Source: Eretmocerus hayati (Eukaryota; Arthropoda; Insecta; Hymenoptera; Aphelinidae). From it: DNA of 64,000 nt. A model generated the notes under the pieces. That model made no database searches. It was not told the DNA's origin and saw only the letters and a program-made list of their open reading frames with translations. Every line of letters begins with the position of its first letter. Positions within the stretch are counted from its first letter, which is position 1. The stretch is taken from NCBI GenBank assembly GCA_029851415.1, contig CM056744.1:103635338-103699337 (forward strand). The letters are read 5' to 3'. Below, one piece after another: positions 11,271 through 22,002 of this stretch. Both the position numbers and the translations under genes were made by a program.

Positions 11271-11557
11271 CAGCAAGTTTTGCTGAATTTTTAGCATCAA
11301 TCGAGAATGGATTTTTCTCCACTCTCGATCAATGCACCTTTAGAGCCTCGTATGGTTCCGAGGATGCATCTAAAGGATTTTGATGGAAAGGAATGAAAAG
11401 TAAAGATGAGAAATGAGAAACTTGATGAAAAAATTTTGATTCTACGCTGGTATTGTGCGTGTTTCGCCCTTCTCTCATTGCTCGGGCTTTTCAAAGTGGT
11501 AGAAGAGCAATGAGAGTTTACCACTGACACGCGGCTCAAGTGGCCGATGGTAAACTC
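11271..11557. repeat. String of stem-loops, family J, copy 1
   Basis: Five stem-loops follow one another: TCAGCAA/TTGCTGA (11271-11287), ATCGAGA with inner TGGA/TCCA (11300-11329), CCTTTAGA with inner CCTCG/CGAGG (11337-11376), CTCTCATTGCTC (11472-11516) and GAGTTTACCA (11514-11557). The last two share a GAG. Between the third and fourth is the linear stretch GGATTTTGATGGAA ... TTTTGATTCTACGCT, which recurs at 49953-50030. The first three hairpins have counterparts in the same order at 49848-49954 with different but still paired stem bases. Function is unknown. Confidence 0.72.
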
Positions 11558-11565
11558 GTAAGAAC

Positions 11566-12200
11566 ATTCTTGTTGAAGAATGCATGACACATCAATGACC
11601 GTGTGTTGTTTTTACTGAACAACACAAGAATTAGAGTATTTACTGACCTAGGCAGTGTAAAGACATTCTGATTGGAGAATTCATCATCGTTACTAAACGA
11701 GTGCTATTCTCGTTGATGAACACAATCATCTGGATATTCCCTAACCCAGATAGTATGGATTTACGAGAAATTCTTGCTGGAGAATTCATTCCACATTACT
11801 GAACGTGTGTTGTTCTTATTGAAAAACACAAACATTAGGGTGTTCCCCAACCCAGAAAGTGTAAATATATTCTTGTTGAAGAACTTCTCACACATCACTA
11901 AATGTGTGCTATTCTTGATGATTGAAGAACACAATCATCTTGAAGTTTCCTGATCTAGGCAGTGTGAATTTACAAGAAATTCTTGTTGAAAAATTTTTCC
12001 ACGTTACTGAACGTGTACTGTTGTTATTGAACAACACGAAAATTGGGGTATTTCCTAATTTTGATAGTCTCAATGCATTCTTGTTGAAGAATCCATGACA
12101 CGTTAGTGAACGTGTGTTGTTTTTATTGAAGCACCCAAACCTCGGGGTATTTCCTAATCTATGCAACGTAAATGCATTCTTGTTGAAGAATTCATCACAA
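11566..12200. repeat. ~100-bp satellite, about six units, each with stem-loops
   Basis: The motif ATTCTTGTTGAAGAAT starts units near 11566, 11665, 11772, 11868, 11977, 12076 and 12174, giving periods of about 96-109 bp. The motif is itself a 6-bp stem with a 4-base loop. Most units also hold a second stem-loop of the type TGTGTTGTT ... AACAACACA (perfect at 11602-11626). Between them lies a conserved GGGTATTTCCTAACC-like linker. Units differ by several substitutions each, so the array is not recent. It begins within ten bases of the last hairpin of the family J copy. Confidence 0.82.
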
Positions 12201-12309
12201 CGTGTGTGAGCAATAGTCTCAATATAATCGTCTGCCACGTCAACTCACCCAGCTGATTCTTGGCGACCCGTATTATTGTTGAGTTATATATTGGTTACAG
12301 ATTCGAAAA

Positions 12310-12440
12310 TGTACAATTAGCCCCGCCACTCGTACATATCCTCTATGCATGGAACTTGGTCGACTAGCGCCACCACTCGTATATTTCCCAACCTGTAACC
12401 TAAGCAGGGAACTCGGTCGGTAACACATGGAACTCCGAGA
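12310..12440. repeat. Two to three ~60-bp tandem units
   Basis: AGCCCCGCCACTCGTACAT ... GGAACTTGGTCG is followed by AGCGCCACCACTCGTATAT ... GGAACTCGGTCG and then a partial third unit. Non-coding. Confidence 0.6.
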
Positions 12441-12734
12441 TCCTCTTAATCTCTCCATGTTCGAGAAATTGATTGTATTTGGAGAAACTGAAAAATATCT
12501 CGCATTAGAGCTCCTATCGAATTGATTCACGTGGATAGGAAAACATAGTTGCAAGGATCATAAACGATGCCCCATCATTCATCCCAGACAAAAGCTCCAA
12601 ATCCAGTCCATGCTAGCAAATTACCAAGATGATACTGGAAAATTGATGAGTGTTCCCAAAGAACTAAATAATACATCTTAGGATCACTAATTTAGGTAGT
12701 CCGATCAATCACTCTATCCCCCTTTGCCTGGTAG

Positions 12735-12969
12735 ACATTTCCGCGGATCCCACCAGTGGGACCCGTCGCGCTGGAAAGAATCAGCCTTAATTGTGTGCGA
12801 CGGGTTTCACCGGTGAGACCCGCGAGAATTCGTGAAGATTCCATAAATAGATGTCAAAACTGATAACATTACAAAGGGTTTGACTCTCATATGTGCAAAA
12901 TCACGCGTTTGTACTCTCTCGCACTCTGGGTCAGAATGCTGGTTTTCACCTCTGCAGTGAACGTGTTAA
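12735..12969. mobile_element. TTAA-ended repeat, family B, copy 1
   Basis: About 140 bp (12829-12969) match 46740-46885, including TACTCTCTCGCACTCTG, GGTTTTCACC and the end CAGTGAACGTG. That end is followed by TTAA (12966-12969). Inside the left part, GGTTTCACCGGTGAGACCCG (12807-12826) mirrors the nearby ATCCCACCAGTGGGACCCGT. TTAA at the end would suit a piggyBac-type non-autonomous element, but the left end is not certain (TTAA at 12787 is one candidate). Confidence 0.5.
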
Positions 12970-14333
12970 GCTTGTGAGCGTGAATGAGTTGATTAATCTT
13001 GTCTTAGTTTTGGAGTACAAGTTCTCACTCAGGCTAGTCGTTCGTATGTGCGTCACGATGTCAGTGTTGTCAACAATGGAGAATTAAATATGAGGAGCTT
13101 GTTCTAAATGTCATCATCTACTTTTGAAATAATCTACCAATATATACCCGCTCGATAACCCACGAGAGTTCCACGTCCACTCAATAACATCAAATTGATT
13201 CAGTGTAATGAGCTTATTTTTGCGTCCAATGCTGATTCATGCAGAATGAAATATTTTCGATTCCGAATTGCTATTGATGATATCCGGGTATGAATCAAAT
13301 TAGGGATCTCAGCTGAAAAATAATAGGAATGGATCCTCAGTATCACAACAGCTTCAAAATTATCCTTTCTATCATATCTAGCTATCCCTGTATAAAATCC
13401 CAGTCTACAATCTGATATTAGCATTTGTCGAATCATCATTCTGTAGCAGCCAATGAATATCGCACTGTCGATCCGTCAAAAATTACCCTGTCTGGTTCCC
13501 AAAGGTGCAATGCGACAAACAAGCTCAAAAAAGTCGTATCGATCTCACTCGAATGTCAGCTATCCCTTTCGTTGAAGAACGAGATCCGACAGTGCCTCGT
13601 CTGCGTCTGTCGCATCACTTTGGATGACCGCTTGGCTAACGAGACGTATCTGTCTGCAGTGACCCGAGAGTGCAATATGCCTGCGTTGCTACTTTTTTCA
13701 GATTAATTGAAATTCTTATCCCTTCAATTTCCGATGAACCGATTCTTCTGTAACGTATCAGTGACACGTTAGTTTTGAATTAAAACATATTCGTTAATCT
13801 ATGCAAAGATTGGGTGAATCTTGAAGTTGGAATTATTATAGAGGATATGACCAGGAATGAGAATTCGATCAAATTTTGATTAACCGTGGAGAATGATGGA
13901 CGAATATTTCCGAAATCGTTGGAACAATGAGAATCGATCGATGTTCATGTCATCATCCGACTTTTCTCAGTTCTAATGGATCTCATTTAGATTTTCAACT
14001 ACAGAATGTTTTATTGACCAATCAATATGTCAGGAAATTTTTTGTGAGTATTTGGGTATACGCGGAACATCAAAAACTATCAGAAAAATTGGGGAAGTGG
14101 TAAATTTTAAGAATTAGAGGGATTCATGCCTCACACTTTTTTACCATTCCTCCTTTCGGCATTCAGTTCTGAGTTATTAAAAGTTGTGATGAAAGTAGGA
14201 TTAGAATGCTTATTCTCACAATTATGCTCAAGTTTGATCCGTTGTGTAATGAAGATATTATTCTTAAATATCTTCCGAGCACGATTTTTTCGTTTCCCTA
14301 TCACTTAAATTTTTCGTATCTCACAAAGAGGAA
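12970..14333. other. No gene recognised
   Basis: Contains a 93-codon frame (13425-13706) in slightly GC-richer sequence. It has no recognisable domain and no exon signals strong enough to call it. The rest is AT-rich without repeats. Confidence 0.5.
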
Positions 14334-14637
14334 CACGGGGTCCGGGTAACCAAATCTCACCAAACTTCTTCCATAGTTTTGTGTCACCTAGAATATGAAG
14401 AATCCAAAGTAACTCCGTCAAATGGGCCTCCTAGCTAGAGATAAAAGCAAAAACGTTAGCGTTGCCAGTATATCTATATATCACTTTTTTACATTGATCC
14501 ATATGAGCAATACTAATCCCAGTGCCTGTAACTTAGACAGGAGGCCCATTTGACAGAGTTACTCTACATCCTTCATATTCTAGGTGATACAAGGTTGTAA
14601 AAAAAGTCTGATGAGATTTGGTGACTTGCACGTTGTG
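14334..14637. mobile_element. Palindromic MITE, family A, copy 2
   Basis: Same architecture and length as 7005-7303: both halves share GAATATGAAG, AGTAACTC and the GTCAAATGGGCCTCC segment in inverted orientation, with a TATATCTATATATCAC centre. The outer ends read GGGTAACCAAATCTCACCA and, complemented, GCAAGTCACCAAATCTCATC. This copy is more diverged from copy 1 than the two halves are from each other in places. Confidence 0.78.
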
Positions 14638-15030
14638 AGTCCCTCTTGTCAGTCCAATTTCTGTGGCAAACAGATCAAACTAAGAGGCGTGAGTCCGTTC
14701 GAAAAAAAATCAAGGGAAATGGGTAGTGGGAAAATTTTCTATCAGTTTGTAAATTCAAATTATTGTTATGTTTCTTGCTAGCGATTTTTTTCTCATACGA
14801 TTTGTGATTACTGTTCCATATGTTCTTGGTGATGTAGTTACAATTCTACGATTATATTAGATATTATTGCGTACAATGCCATCTGTGGACTCACGCCCTT
14901 CCCTCTGACCAATCAATTTTCGAGATCAGTGAAGTGGGCTGATGCCCTCCTTTTCATTCCATTTTCTTACAAGTAACACAATCTTGGATCCTGGAGAGTG
15001 CATATGGGTATGATGAAAAATGATTAGAAG

Positions 15031-15412
15031 AAAATTTTAAAAATTCGCTTTTATGTGAACCGTTGAGCACAATAGCATGTCAAAATTTGAAGAAAATGAA
15101 AACCGTTATCTACATTTTTGTCATAAACAAAGGGTAAATCAGTTGATGTCCAGCTTCACGAATTCCATGATTTCAAGATATCAAAATGGTAAAAGCGTGG
15201 GTTGTAAACTTGACAAATCGAGAGTAGTTTTCATCAATCAACCCACGCTTTTACCATTTTGATATCTTGAAATCATGGAATTCGTGAAGCTGGACGTCAA
15301 CTGATTTACTCTATGTTTATGACAAAAATGTAGATAACGGTTTTCATTTCCTTCAAATTTTGACATGCTATTGTGCTTAACGGTTCACATAAAAGCGAAT
15401 TTTTAAAATTTT
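15031..15412. mobile_element. Near-perfect palindrome, two 174-bp arms, 34-bp spacer
   Basis: Left arm 15031-15204 and right arm 15239-15412 match as reverse complements with only a handful of differences (for example GTTGATGTCC against GTTGACGTCC). The arms are exactly equal in length. There is no coding content and no clear flanking duplication. The high arm identity means it is young or kept symmetrical by conversion between arms. Confidence 0.88.
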
Positions 15413-16640
15413 TTTTCAATAATTTCATTTTCTCAATTTCAGTTCAATTCCTAATCGCTTGGAATATAGAACATGAATGAAGGATATCAATATCAGCTGG
15501 AATCTTGAGATATTTTTCTTAAGATTCCTTGGGTATTTATTTTTGCTCAAGCGCTTCAGAATGAAAATTGATAAAAAGTGGAATAAATTAGTCAGCTATG
15601 GCTGATCAGAAATAATTTCTCATCTGATGGTGAGCATACCAATAATTCTGAATTGATTCACAAGCTATAGTCAAATCACATTCAAGAGGCTGCATTACCC
15701 TTCATACTAGAGTATGAAGACATCCAACGATATACTAATTTATCATCAGGACATCTCCATCCGTTAAGATCATATGATACATCACATGACAAAACTCGAG
15801 CATGGATGATCATACTCCTAAATCAGTAGAGTTAATTTGATAAGAATCAGAATGAATCTTGAGCCCAATATAATATGGTATGCTATACCTGAATGGTTGG
15901 ACCCATGAAAAATCAACGAAAAGAGATTGTTGAATCTCTGTGATGCAGCAAGAAATGACAGGAGGCATCCTCAATGGTTCAAATAAACAAATTCGTAATG
16001 CGTAGAGCCACTGTGACTATTTTAATTTTGAATGTAGTCCATTCCGTCATTCATCTGAAGTTTCTTGAATCATACAATACTAATAGTGGGGAGAAAGTCT
16101 GATTTCAATAACAAATCAAAAAGCACACAGTGTCCCATGAAATATCATTCATCACCTTGATTGTGCTTCATAACTTGAAGACCAAGATTTTGGCTCAGTG
16201 CGCTTACTGTATATACACAACAAAACTTGATTGCACACCGAGGCCTCAACTTCCTCACAGAGCCTGCAAAAAGATGAAACCATTCAACTTTTAGAGGTAC
16301 CTATTCTTTCTTATCTGCTGACACTTATCACAAACTTATTGGTCACGTGTGGTGGACAAGAACTTTTGATGAGACCATATGGGTATAACGAGGTCACATG
16401 CAGAAAATTTGTGAGAATCCAATAAATGGGCGAGATCGACCGCACTTTGAGAACTGCTGAAAACTGAGAAACATCAAATCAGCACAATAACAGCACTAAA
16501 AGCAGCAATACAGCCAGCAGCAGCCAGGCTGATGACAGGACAGCATCGCGTGGCACTGGCAGCACTTCGAGGGGGTTATGGGTCCTACACGCAGTTGTTA
16601 TGCTCGTTATTTCTATTCGTTTATAATCATTATGTTTTGA
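15413..16640. other. No gene recognised; CAG-rich patch at its end
   Basis: AT-rich sequence; 16475-16570 has clustered CAGCA/CAGC triplets (AGCAGCAATACAGCCAGCAG) but no open frame supporting a protein. Confidence 0.5.
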
Positions 16641-17166
16641 TTAACCCATAGGCGCCGTATGGATCCTGCAGGACCCATGCACAATACGTTCGATTTGGTA
16701 TATTTGAATCAATATTTTATGCCTCTCAACATTCAGTCATCTTGTTCAACGCCATACCTAATTCTTTTGTGTGGTTATTGAGGCCTATCAACAGGCTCCA
16801 AGTTTTGATATCACTCTCAAAACATCATTCGGGCAGAAATTCAAATCGATAAAAATGACCCGTCATTGTACGGAGCGTATGTTGCATTTTTTGAGTTACC
16901 AACCGGGTTTGATTTGACGGGGCTCTTCAGTGGTGTGAACAACACTCCTTCGACCAAGAGTGCATCTCTAGAATACTCATAGATAACCAAAATTATGTGG
17001 AATTTCATTATGATGCTTCACATGACTGACCTTAAAACCAATGTTCCAGAGTGTTTCATGGGATTCTACGTGCCATTGCGCCTAATCGGAGCCTTCAAAG
17101 ATTCGAGTTAACTCAAAAAATAAAATATCAACCCGTTTTTAGATGGTCTCGGTTTCTATGGGTTAA
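16641..17166. mobile_element. TTAA-flanked non-autonomous element, family K, copy 1
   Basis: The ends read TTAACCCATAG at 16641 and CTATGGGTTAA ending at 17166, so a TTAA target duplication brackets short CCCATAG inverted ends. A homologous copy of ~485 bp lies at 47412-47896, sharing blocks such as CAGTGGTGTRAACA, ACCAAGA, ATACTCATA and TTTAGATGGTCTC. TTAA targets with CCC-starting ends are typical of piggyBac-type elements. No transposase is present, so it would be a deleted, dependent copy. Confidence 0.72.
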
Positions 17167-17169
17167 TCA

Positions 17170-17795
17170 AAGCTAGAAAGAGTGAAATTTCTAGGGTATG
17201 CGAAGAATCGAAGAATTGCGTCGGCTGCTGTGATATATTCTAAAGCGAGGCTCTTGCTTGCTGATCGCGCGGATAAATATGCAATGAGGAAGAGAGACTC
17301 GTCCGATGCTGCGCATTAACCCATTTCGCGTTGACACAATGTTTAAACGCGCAGAGCCCGAAACTAACACAAATGCACGCGAACCGTAATCATTGACTCG
17401 CTCACACATAGATTTTGGTGACAAGATTCCGTCCGGCCACGGCCGAGTTCAATAAAAGCAAATAAAAATGATGGAAAATTTCAAGTAGAACGCCGTGGAT
17501 ATCTTCACTCAGAAATCATTGGAGTTGGACTTCTACCTTTTCCTGAGACCACCACGGGTATCTTGTCATTATTATCATCATCATATCATGTTGTTATCAT
17601 TATCATTATCATTATCATTACTGTTCTTAATTTTTCTCAAAGCTGATCAAAATCAATAGGTGAGATCCCATCCCAAAGTTCCTAAACTAGGATGATTGCA
17701 GGAACAGGAAAATTCCCGCGCGATACAGGCAAGATTCATCATATCGATCGAGTGATAAACTCATTCAAACGTTCATGCAGTACATCGATGGCCAA
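17170..17795. other. No gene recognised; CpG-richer patch and ATTATC microsatellite
   Basis: 17200-17450 has more CpG than its surroundings and could be regulatory. TTATCA-type repeats occupy about 17563-17622. No exon could be supported. Confidence 0.45.
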
Positions 17796-18290
17796 GAGTA
17801 AGAAGGAACTATCTGAAAACGTAAGACTTGAACGGAACTATCTGGATTTGTCTGGTTCAAAAGGAACTATCTGAACATTCTGTTTTAGAAATGAACTATC
17901 TGTGAATTCCTCTACAAATAGTCCCTTTTCAACCAGAAATTCACAGATGGTTCCTTTCCAAAACAGAAATTTTCAAATAGTTCCTCTACATCAGACGAAT
18001 TCAGATAGTTCCTTTCAACTTTCACAATTCTAGATAATCCCTTCTGACCAAAAATTCATAGATAGTTCCTTTCTAGAACAGAAATTTTCAGATAGTTCCT
18101 TTTGAATCAGATAAATCCACATAGTTCCTTTCAACTCTTACGATTCTGTATAGTTCCTTTCAGTCAAAAATGTATAGATACTTTCTTTTAACCCAAAATT
18201 TTCAGATAGTTCCTTCTAACCAGACATTTACAGATAGTTCCTTTCAAGTCTTACGATTTCAGATCGTTCCTTTTCACTCTGAGCCATCTA
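17796..18290. repeat. AGATAGTTCCTTT array with an orientation switch
   Basis: Four units read AAGGAACTATCTG up to about 17905. Beyond that, about thirteen read in the opposite orientation, CAGATAGTTCCTTT, spaced about 25-33 bp apart. Spacer sequences such as CCAGAAATT and CTTACGATT recur. The switch makes the array a potential long imperfect hairpin. Confidence 0.8.
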
Positions 18291-18569
18291 TATTCTTCCA
18301 ACTCATAGTGTGTAGACTATATACACGTACGTGAATATAGATATCTCTCTATGATCTACTTGCCATGTGAACAATCTCGCTTGGCCTTTACCTTTAGTAC
18401 TGCTCATATCGGCCTTTGGAAACGTTCCATAGTAGCCACGTGGAAGCCAAAATGAATCGGATAAAACGCACTCCATTTCTTTATAGTTTTGATTCGATTG
18501 AACATTCAATATTTGATACTCTCTCCACTATTCGTTCAAAAACTAGTGCAGGAACTTCATTAGTACCGA

Positions 18570-18725
18570 AACCACCGAGACTCTCGCGAGACTGGCGGAT
18601 AGAGTCGAGACTGTCCAATGAGTGCCTCGGTCTCGCCGAGAGAAAAGATCCCTCAGTCCCGGTCTCGGCCTCGGTCTCGATTTTCGAGACGAGATGAGAC
18701 TGAGACCGAGACTAGTCTCGATCTC
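18570..18725. repeat. GAGAC/GTCTC-rich low-complexity block
   Basis: Runs such as GAGACTGAGACCGAGAC and their complement GGTCTCGGCCTCGGTCTC alternate, forming several overlapping inverted repeats. No function is evident. Confidence 0.7.
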
Positions 18726-18729
18726 GTGG

Positions 18730-19461
18730 AAGCCCTAATTTCGTGTCAAAAACTGCCAAAGAAACTTTCATAGACAAAATTTATTTTCGGCTATCAGAGG
18801 AAGGTTTATTCCATGAGCGTGGAGATTCGAAAAATTTTGAAGCGTTAAATGGTAAGATTTTGGAGTGAAATATAACCTAAAACATTCTCGAACTGACCCC
18901 GCCTCCCATCTCAGAGTGTATGAAATAGCTATTCAACGAATTTTCAAAATAATCAATTTTCTAAAATACGTTCACAATACTTGAAAATTGCATCCTACCC
19001 TGTTAATACATTCCATAATTTTATTCCACTCCTCTTCAGAAACTAACATTTTCAAAAGATAAAAGACCAGTCACAGCACGGGGGTCAAGCTACACTGACG
19101 GAGATATACGCAAGGATCAAGCACTGCTTCTCGGTGCAGCTCGTAAAAGCTCGCTCTATCTATAAAAGTGCCTGCAAGGCCCTAACCAGCCACGCGTACA
19201 GTCGTATAACTCGGGATATATACACTGCAATCCCTCTTTCTCTGTCTAGTTCTGTGGATGACATGACGAGAAATATATTGCCTTCACAACATCAAAAAGC
19301 TCACATATATAACGCTGCCATAGCCCAGTATTTGTGTGTTATATTTACTCGGATACGTTTTCGTGTACTCATTTATGCTCGTTTTAGCCGAATTAACATC
19401 GCTTTATTATGTGAGTACCTCTTGTTCTTGTTGATATGTCGACTTTATTGTATAACAAGAT
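18730..19461. other. No gene recognised
   Basis: The 123-codon frame 19134-19505 runs into a TG microsatellite and shows no domain. No exon support. Confidence 0.45.
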
Positions 19462-19503
19462 ATGTGTGTGTGTGTGTGTGTGTGTATGTGTGTATGTGTG
19501 TGT
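19462..19503. repeat. (TG)n microsatellite
   Basis: About 20 TG units with two TATG interruptions. Confidence 0.95.
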
Positions 19504-19504
19504 A

Positions 19505-20086
19505 GCAAGGTTTACGGAGTGCTTAAAAGGCGGAGATCGTTTATTGCAGTAAAGGACTGCTTATAGAATGGTGAGAGCGTGTATTACGACCTTTGAGAGA
19601 AGTTGATGTCTTTTGGTTTATTTCCGGTTATAGGTAGGTGGAGGGGGGAGAGGGGTGGAGGGAATGTATCGAAGAGAGGTGAAGAGAGGAGTATCGATAC
19701 TGTTCATTTTGAGTTTGAAAAAGCGATGTTGTAGATGGTAGCGCTTCGAGATAGTATTGGGAAAAGCTATCCGTTAATAGGTTTTGTTATAGGCACGTAG
19801 TTGTTCAATGGTGGACTTGATGAGCTTTTGGGCCGAAGCGGTAAATTTAAAATTTTCAAATCATGAGGAGGAGGGTATCGTAATTTTGCGGAAGTATTCA
19901 TAGCGGCTGGTTCTGCAAGTTTTAAATTTTTGAGATCTGATTTTTATCTCCGTAGACAAAAGGTTTGGGGATAGTGATCTTTCATATCAAGAGATGAGTA
20001 GAATCTAGGTAATTTTTGCCAAATGAAGTGATCTCAAAAAAATGTGCGTGGTGACCATGCGCGCAGGAAGGTGAAACCAACAAGGT
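19505..20086. other. No gene recognised; leads into the TGGA array
   Basis: Contains a purine-rich GGAGGGGGGAGAGGGG stretch at about 19638. It does not match the left end of the related repeat at 58035. Confidence 0.5.
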
Positions 20087-20871
20087 GATGGATGGATGGA
20101 TGGATGGATGGATGGATGGATGGATGGATGGATGGATGGATGGATGGATGGATGGATGGATGGATGGATGGATGGATGGATGGATGGATGGATGGATGGA
20201 TGGATGGATGGATGGATGGATGGATGGATGGATGGATGGATGGATGGATGGATGGATGGATGGATGGATGGAGGGACGGACGGATGGATGGATGGATGGA
20301 TGGATGGATGGATGGATGGATGGATGGATGGATGGATGGATGGATGGATGGATGGATGGATGGATGGATGGATGGATGGATGGATGGATGGATGGATGGA
20401 TGGATGGATGGATGGATGGATGGATGGATGGATGGATGGATGGATGGATGGATGGATGGATGGATGGATGGATGGATGGATGGATGGATGGATGGATGGA
20501 TGGATGGATGGATGGATGGATGGATGGATGGATGGATGGATGGATGGATGGATGGATGGATGGATGGATGGATGGATGGATGGATGGATGGATGGATGGA
20601 TGGATGGATGGATGGACGGACGGACGGACGGACGGACGGACGGACGGACGGACGGACGGACGGACGGACGGACGGACGGACGGACGGACGGACGGACGGA
20701 CGGACGGACGGACGGACGGACGGACGGACGGACGGACGGACGGACGGACGGACGGACGGACGGATGGATGGATGGATGGATGGATGGATGGATGGATGGA
20801 TGGATGGATGGATGGATGGATGGATGGATGGATGGATGGATGGATGGATGGATGGATGGATGGATGGATGA
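20087..20871. repeat. 785-bp (TGGA)n array with a homogeneous (CGGA)n block
   Basis: Nearly perfect tetranucleotide repeats, about 196 units. Units are TGGA from 20087 to about 20613, then an uninterrupted CGGA block of ~37 units to about 20763, then TGGA again. Two CGGA units and one GGAGG irregularity at 20271-20282 are the only other variants. Long open frames on both strands here are an artefact of the four-base repeat and are not genes. Confidence 0.97.
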
Positions 20872-21233
20872 TAGATGCATGATGGACGGGTGGATGATGG
20901 ATGAATGGATGGACACATAACCCATTCATCTATCCATCCTCCCACCGACCATCGCTCCATCCATACACGCATCTGTCCAACCAGCATCCATCCTTCGATC
21001 TATTCATCGACCCCATGAATCATCCATCCATCAAGCCATCATCCATTAGTCCACCGTCCTATCCATCCTCAATCACTCATGTGACCATCCACCATATTCT
21101 ACCCCCCCCCCCCCCCCCCCACACACGTAGGTAACCTGATATGCAGGAACGGCACGGACAGATTGTGATAATCCACATTGGTTGAATATTCAACCAAACT
21201 GGTGGAAGTTTTTCGAAAAGATTTTCTACATTG
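20872..21233. mobile_element. CCAT-rich segment and 3' tail of repeat family C, copy 1
   Basis: Degenerate GATGG units change to CCATCC units on the same strand, forming an inverted structure, then a C19 run (21102-21120). The tail from 21121 matches 58318-58472: AACCTGATATGCAGGAAC, ACAGATTGTGATAAT, TTGAATATTCAACCAAACTG and an AGTTTTTCG ... TTTCTACATTG end. Copy 2 at 58035-58472 has only two GATGG units where this locus has the 785-bp array. Confidence 0.72.
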
Positions 21234-21686
21234 TATTAAAAATCGATCAAATTGACTAAAGAAGAACATTTTTCATGTCGTGTTGCTTTGAGTACTTGCC
21301 TCCTCCAATAAACCAACTCACTTTTGAAATTTGCGGACTCATTATCCGCAAATCTTATGGAAAAAAAACCATTCACAAGGTTGATAAGAAGTTGTATGCC
21401 AAAATATCTCCAACCTCAAAATTTAAAGTCACAAAGTACTCCAGTAACAGATTCCATAAGATTTCATCACCACTTAACCTTACTGTCATCCAAAATTCAC
21501 GCAACCTCCATCAAATGCCATGTCACATCTTTTGATCGCACATGTACCACCTAAAATCGGGCCAGGTTGGCTCGTTCTCACTCTCCTTAAAGCCTAATTA
21601 GCGTCGGCGTCTCTTTGTGCTTTATAAAGCACTGCTTGCCGTCTGGCTGGTATATATATATGATACGAAATATAGCACATTGAGGT

Positions 21687-21717
<31 letters not shown>

Positions 21718-21997
21718 CTCTCAAGAGAGCTTGACTCTCTCTTCCTTTTGATGCTGCGACTCTATAACCGGACCGCATAAGTGGAACCCCTGAATGTGAC
21801 CTAAGCAGAACTTGACGCTCAGACCACTTGTTATCGCTTGCAACAAATTCACTCTCTCTTCGGTCTTTGCACCCGGATCTTTCTACCTTCGCATTTTTTA
21901 TTCTTCATTTTCTCAGTCATGAGGTGTGCGTGACATTTCGAACAGATATTCATTTGGATTGGCGTGCTTTAGTTGTTAGGTATTTTTTTTGTATTCT
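21234..21997. other. No gene recognised; (GA)n at 21687-21714
   Basis: AT-rich sequence with a pure AG dinucleotide run near a CTCTCTC stretch at 21734-21742. Frames here are short and lack features. Confidence 0.5.
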
Positions 21998-22002
21998 ACA
22001 TG

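Noticed and set aside
19982..20987. Six overlapping frames of 259-317 codons, repeating IHPS or MDGW
   Set aside because: They are translations of a tetranucleotide array without stop codons on either strand; no gene signals.
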